DNA of 64,000 bases from Paramoeba atlantica (taxonomy: Eukaryota; Discosea), in assembly GCA_977017575.1 (NCBI GenBank), contig CDRNVI010000033.1:113516-177515 (forward strand), in the 5' to 3' direction. Shown in pieces: positions 60,723-64,000 of this stretch. Below the pieces are notes generated by a model, which ran no database searches, was not told the origin of the DNA, and saw only the letters and a list, made by a program, of their open reading frames with translations. The position numbers and the translations under genes are program-made. The number at the start of each line of letters is the position of its first letter. The stretch's first letter is position 1.

Positions 60723-61056
60723 GCGTTTGTGAAATCCATTGAGTTCGGGAAGCCTCGCATACCCACTACGACAGCAACGATCTGAGGTTCTTTGTGCATT
60801 TCCTTCATTTTTGCACAAAGCCTTAATATGCTTTCTATGACATTAATGTTATTTGTAGTATCGGGTATAAGATGAATGCTTCACCTCCCATTCCCTCAAC
60901 ATAGACCACAGCGGCGTCGTGGGGCAAAACACACGCACACTGTGTGCGACGCTCCACAAACGAAATGGTTGTGTATTATGACGGATCTTGGCGCTCGTAC
61001 GTAGTTTCTTTTTATCGTACTTTAGATTTTTTCATCTTACTTCCTATTCATTTCAA

Positions 61057-61365
61057 ATGGCGAAAGGCAAGAAATCTGGTGATGCTAAGGGCGCACACGG
61101 CACGAAACGCCAAAAGAAGGCATTGAAGGACAACATCCGCGGAATCACAAAGCCCGCAATTCGCCGCCTTGCACGCCGTGGTGGTGTCAAGCGCATCAGC
61201 GGAATCATGTACGAAGAGGTCCGTGGGATCCTCAAGTCTTTCGTGGAGGGCGTTGTCCGTGACAGCGTGACGTACACTGAGCACAGCAAGCGCCAGACGG
61301 TCACTGCTCTCGACGTCGTGTACGCTCTCCGCAAGCGTGGACGCATGTTGTACGGATACGCATAA
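61057..61365 (+). CDS. Histone H4, unit 8
   Basis: GCA Ala and AAG Lys codons, as in unit 7. Confidence 0.97.
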   Translation: MAKGKKSGDAKGAHGTKRQKKALKDNIRGITKPAIRRLARRGGVKRISGIMYEEVRGILKSFVEGVVRDSVTYTEHSKRQTVTALDVVYALRKRGRMLYGYA

Positions 61366-61685
61366 GGATGACACTGAACACATGTTGATGCAACGGGTCT
61401 GAATCTCCACAAGGGTAATCGTCGGGTTCTCTCTCTGTCCCCGTGAATCATTTCTGTGCGCATTTTCTTTCGTATGAGTCTTGAGTTGCTTCTCTGGTAT
61501 CATACTAGCGCTTGAAACATTCCGCCGTTTGGAGAAAACAATTGACCTATGAATCAACTCTTCGTAAGAAAACTATAATGCGCTCATAAGCAATACATCA
61601 CGTCTTCTTTGTCCATTCACTCATTCGTAACAACTACTATTTTTTGAAAGAACTCTTATTACTTTTCTCTCTTATTCCTATCACT

Positions 61686-62084
61686 ATGGCTACCCCGAAG
61701 AGCAGCAAGAAGGCGAAGAGCACCAAGAGCAGCCAGAAGAGCCGTGGCGCGAAGACGGGTCTGATCTTTCCCGTGGGCCGCATCGGCTCCATGCTCCGCC
61801 GTGGACGCTACACCAAGCGTGTGGCCTCCGCCGCCCCGGTGTACCTCGCCGCTGTGTTGGAGTACCTCACTGCCGAGCTTCTCGAGCTCTCCGGTAAGGT
61901 TGCGGGCCAGCACCACAAGAAGCGTATTACCCCTCGTGCCGTCACACTCGCCGTCCGTCACGACGAGGAGCTTTCTCAGCTGCTAAGCAACGTCACCTTC
62001 ACTCAGGGCGGCGTACTTCCCAACCTTCACGACATGCTCAAGAAGAAGAAGGCATCCCGCAAGGCGAGCAGCCAACAGGTGTAA
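61686..62084 (+). CDS. Histone H2A, unit 9
   Basis: 132 residues, Phe28. Confidence 0.96.
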   Translation: MATPKSSKKAKSTKSSQKSRGAKTGLIFPVGRIGSMLRRGRYTKRVASAAPVYLAAVLEYLTAELLELSGKVAGQHHKKRITPRAVTLAVRHDEELSQLLSNVTFTQGGVLPNLHDMLKKKKASRKASSQQV

Positions 62085-62411
62085 GGTGCAATGAGTGCGT
62101 TATAATACGTTGTCCCGCGTCACGTCACACAATCGGTACCCTTGTGAGATCCTTCTAGCATGGTGCTTCCCTTTCTTATGCACCATCCTAGGCATGTATT
62201 GACATGTACCTTGGCTCAGTAGAGCTACATTTTGTGAAGTTTCGGCGGATGCAATCAACGACATTGCGCACATCATACTAGGATACTGGTGGAGTATCGC
62301 GTGGGTGATACTTACCACGGTTCTCAATACATGTAAAACTTAAACCGTTCATTACGTAACCTCAATTCTTCGCCCTTATCCTTCTTTTTCTCCTACTCTA
62401 CTTTATAACAC

Positions 62412-62738
62412 ATGGCGAAAGCAGCTAAAGTCGCAAAGAAGAGCTCTGGTCACCGCAAGTCCAAGAAGACCTTCAACACCTACATCTACCGCACCCTGAA
62501 GCAGATCCACAAAAACGTGGGATTCAGCAGCAAAGGGATCAAAGTTGTGAACTCTTTCGTGCAAGACATCTTTGAGCGCCTTGCCGTCGAGGCAGCCTCC
62601 CTCACGCGCTTCAACAAGACCAAAACGTTGACTTCCCGCGAAGTACAAACCGCAGTGCGCCTGACTCTTCCCGCGGAGCTCGCAAAGCACGCAATGGCTG
62701 AGGGAACGAAGGCTGTCGCCAAGTTGGCCTCCCACTAA
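62412..62738 (+). CDS. Histone H2B, unit 9
   Basis: Protein identical to unit 1. Confidence 0.97.
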   Translation: MAKAAKVAKKSSGHRKSKKTFNTYIYRTLKQIHKNVGFSSKGIKVVNSFVQDIFERLAVEAASLTRFNKTKTLTSREVQTAVRLTLPAELAKHAMAEGTKAVAKLASH

Positions 62739-63063
62739 ATGCTGTGTGGTTCGACCAGGTAGCATGCAGAGGTGCAGCATCCGATCGTCATGAACTTTGT
62801 TGTAAAAAATGTTATTCAAACGTACAAAGCCGTCGTGTTCACTATTAAGGTATACTTAGCAGTGAGTTTCATTCTGTGACGGACAAGTACGATTTACACT
62901 ATATTCATGACATTATGAGAATGTATGCATGCACCGGCTCCATCTTATGTGAGGTACATTCTTGATATTTCTCGCCCCTCTTTTCAAAATTTATTGTGAC
63001 AAACCGAAAAAACGTGTTCTATTGAAAACCAGACATTTTTACTATCTATCCTCATTTTCACTC

Positions 63064-63492
63064 ATGGCTCGCACCAAGGAATCGTCTCGTAAATCTACGG
63101 GGAAGGTACCACGCGCCGGTCTCGTCTCCAAAGGCAAGAAGACAAGCTCTTCCAAGGCGAAGAAAGCGTCCAGCGGCTCCAGTGGCACCAAGAAACCCCA
63201 CCGCTTTCGCCCGGGGACCGTCGCCCTCCGTGACATCAAAAAGTACCAGAAGGGCACTGAACTTCTCCTCCGCAAGCTTCCCTTCCAGCGTCTGGTCCGT
63301 GAGATTGCTCTCAGCGGCAAAGATGGTCTGCGTTTCCAAGCCAGCGCCGTCCTCGCCATGCAGGAGGCAACGGAGGCCCACATGGTCAACTTGTTCGCGG
63401 ACACCTGTCTGTGCGCTATCCACGGTCGCCGGGTAACCATCATGCCGAAGGACGTCCAGCTCGCCCGCCGTCTCCGCGGCGAACGCTTCTAA
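63064..63492 (+). CDS. Histone H3, unit 9
   Basis: Arg135 form; matches unit 8 at all sites compared. Confidence 0.97.
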   Translation: MARTKESSRKSTGKVPRAGLVSKGKKTSSSKAKKASSGSSGTKKPHRFRPGTVALRDIKKYQKGTELLLRKLPFQRLVREIALSGKDGLRFQASAVLAMQEATEAHMVNLFADTCLCAIHGRRVTIMPKDVQLARRLRGERF

Positions 63493-63826
63493 GCGTTTGT
63501 GAAATCCATTGAGTTCGGGAAGCCTCGCATACCCACTACGACAGCAACGATCTGAGGTTCTTTGTGCATTTCCTTCATTTTTGCACAAAGCCTTAATATG
63601 CTTTCTATGACATTAATGTTATTTGTAGTATCGGGTATAAGATGAATGCTTCACCTCCCATTCCCTCAACATAGACCACAGCGGCGTCGTGGGGCAAAAC
63701 ACACGCACACTGTGTGCGACGCTCCACAAACGAAATGGTTGTGTATTATGACGGATCTTGGCGCTCGTACGTAGTTTCTTTTTATCGTACTTTAGATTTT
63801 TTCATCTTACTTCCTATTCATTTCAA

Positions 63827-64000
63827 ATGGCGAAAGGCAAGAAATCTGGTGATGCTAAGGGCGCACACGGCACGAAACGCCAAAAGAAGGCATTGAAGGA
63901 CAACATCCGCGGAATCACAAAGCCCGCAATTCGCCGCCTTGCACGCCGTGGTGGTGTCAAGCGCATCAGCGGAATCATGTACGAAGAGGTCCGTGGGATC
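63827..64000 (+). CDS. Histone H4, unit 9 (cut by window end)
   Basis: First 58 codons only; the rest lies beyond the window. GCA Ala codon as in units 7 and 8. Confidence 0.95.
   Translation, partial: MAKGKKSGDAKGAHGTKRQKKALKDNIRGITKPAIRRLARRGGVKRISGIMYEEVRGI

Larger units (their letters stand above)
39536..64000 (+). repeat. Tandem array of nine core-histone quartets, unit ~2,770 bp
   Basis: Units start (H2A ATG) at 39536, 42303, 45073, 47843, 50613, 53379, 56146, 58916 and 61686. Spacings are 2767, 2770, 2770, 2770, 2766, 2767, 2770 and 2770. The 2766 comes from a missing 4 bases before H3 of unit 5, the second 2767 from 3 bases missing after H2A of unit 6. Unit 1 is shorter by a 9-base gap in H2A and longer by 6 bases after H2B. 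Order is H2A-H2B-H3-H4, all +, with spacers of about 320-335 bp and no H1. Units differ at only a few dozen sites. The array continues past the window end. Confidence 0.97.

Noticed and set aside
39536-64000. CRISPR-like interpretation of the regular repeats
   Set aside because: Units are 2.8 kb gene clusters with coding content; no short repeat-spacer structure is present.

Overview
This is nuclear DNA of a compact, intron-poor protist. The best fit is a kinetoplastid-lineage euglenozoan, probably an early-branching one. The histones carry the clearest signal. H4 begins AKGKKSG, has KRQKK in the tail and ends LYGYA. H2B has the block [17 protein letters not shown], and H2A keeps [15 protein letters not shown]. 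All of these are kinetoplastid traits. H3, however, keeps an ARTK/RKST tail and a [16 protein letters not shown] block that look canonical. Every non-transposon gene lies on the + strand, no introns are needed, and the standard code is used. A prokinetoplastid such as the Perkinsela group is a plausible guess, but sequence reading alone cannot prove the species.

Region 1 (1-14,100) holds small housekeeping genes: a twin-CX9C protein, a WD40-like protein with extreme base composition, ribosomal protein eS27, mannose-6-phosphate isomerase, a PP2C phosphatase, Snu13, a TBC Rab-GAP, a probable EMC10 subunit and several unknowns.

Region 2 (14,100-16,700) is mobile: a 1,576-bp Tc1/mariner-type transposon with ~140-bp inverted repeats and an intact transposase, then a tRNA-like (SINE-like) segment, a strong 13-bp hairpin and a ~185-bp imperfect palindrome.

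Region 3 (16,700-39,100) has an LRR protein, a CCCH/RS protein, prolyl-tRNA synthetase with an N-terminal editing-type domain, PGS1, SCO1, alpha-SNAP, VPS16, CCT1 and unknowns. It is interrupted by a Stowaway-like MITE, a decayed mariner copy with a second MITE nested in it, and a palindromic element just upstream of VPS16.

Region 4 (39,536-64,000) is a tandem array of nine core-histone quartets (H2A-H2B-H3-H4, all +). The unit is ~2,770 bp and the array runs off the window inside the ninth H4. Units are almost identical, with a few variants in mosaic patterns that point to unequal crossing-over and gene conversion. There is no H1.

Functionally the window mixes vesicle traffic (VPS16, alpha-SNAP, TBC protein, possible SNX and Sec16-like proteins), mitochondrial biogenesis (SCO1, PGS1, twin-CX9C protein), RNA processing (Snu13, CCCH/RS protein), translation (eS27, ProRS) and chromatin. 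No operon logic beyond shared strand is evident. All calls are from reading the sequence; no database search was run.
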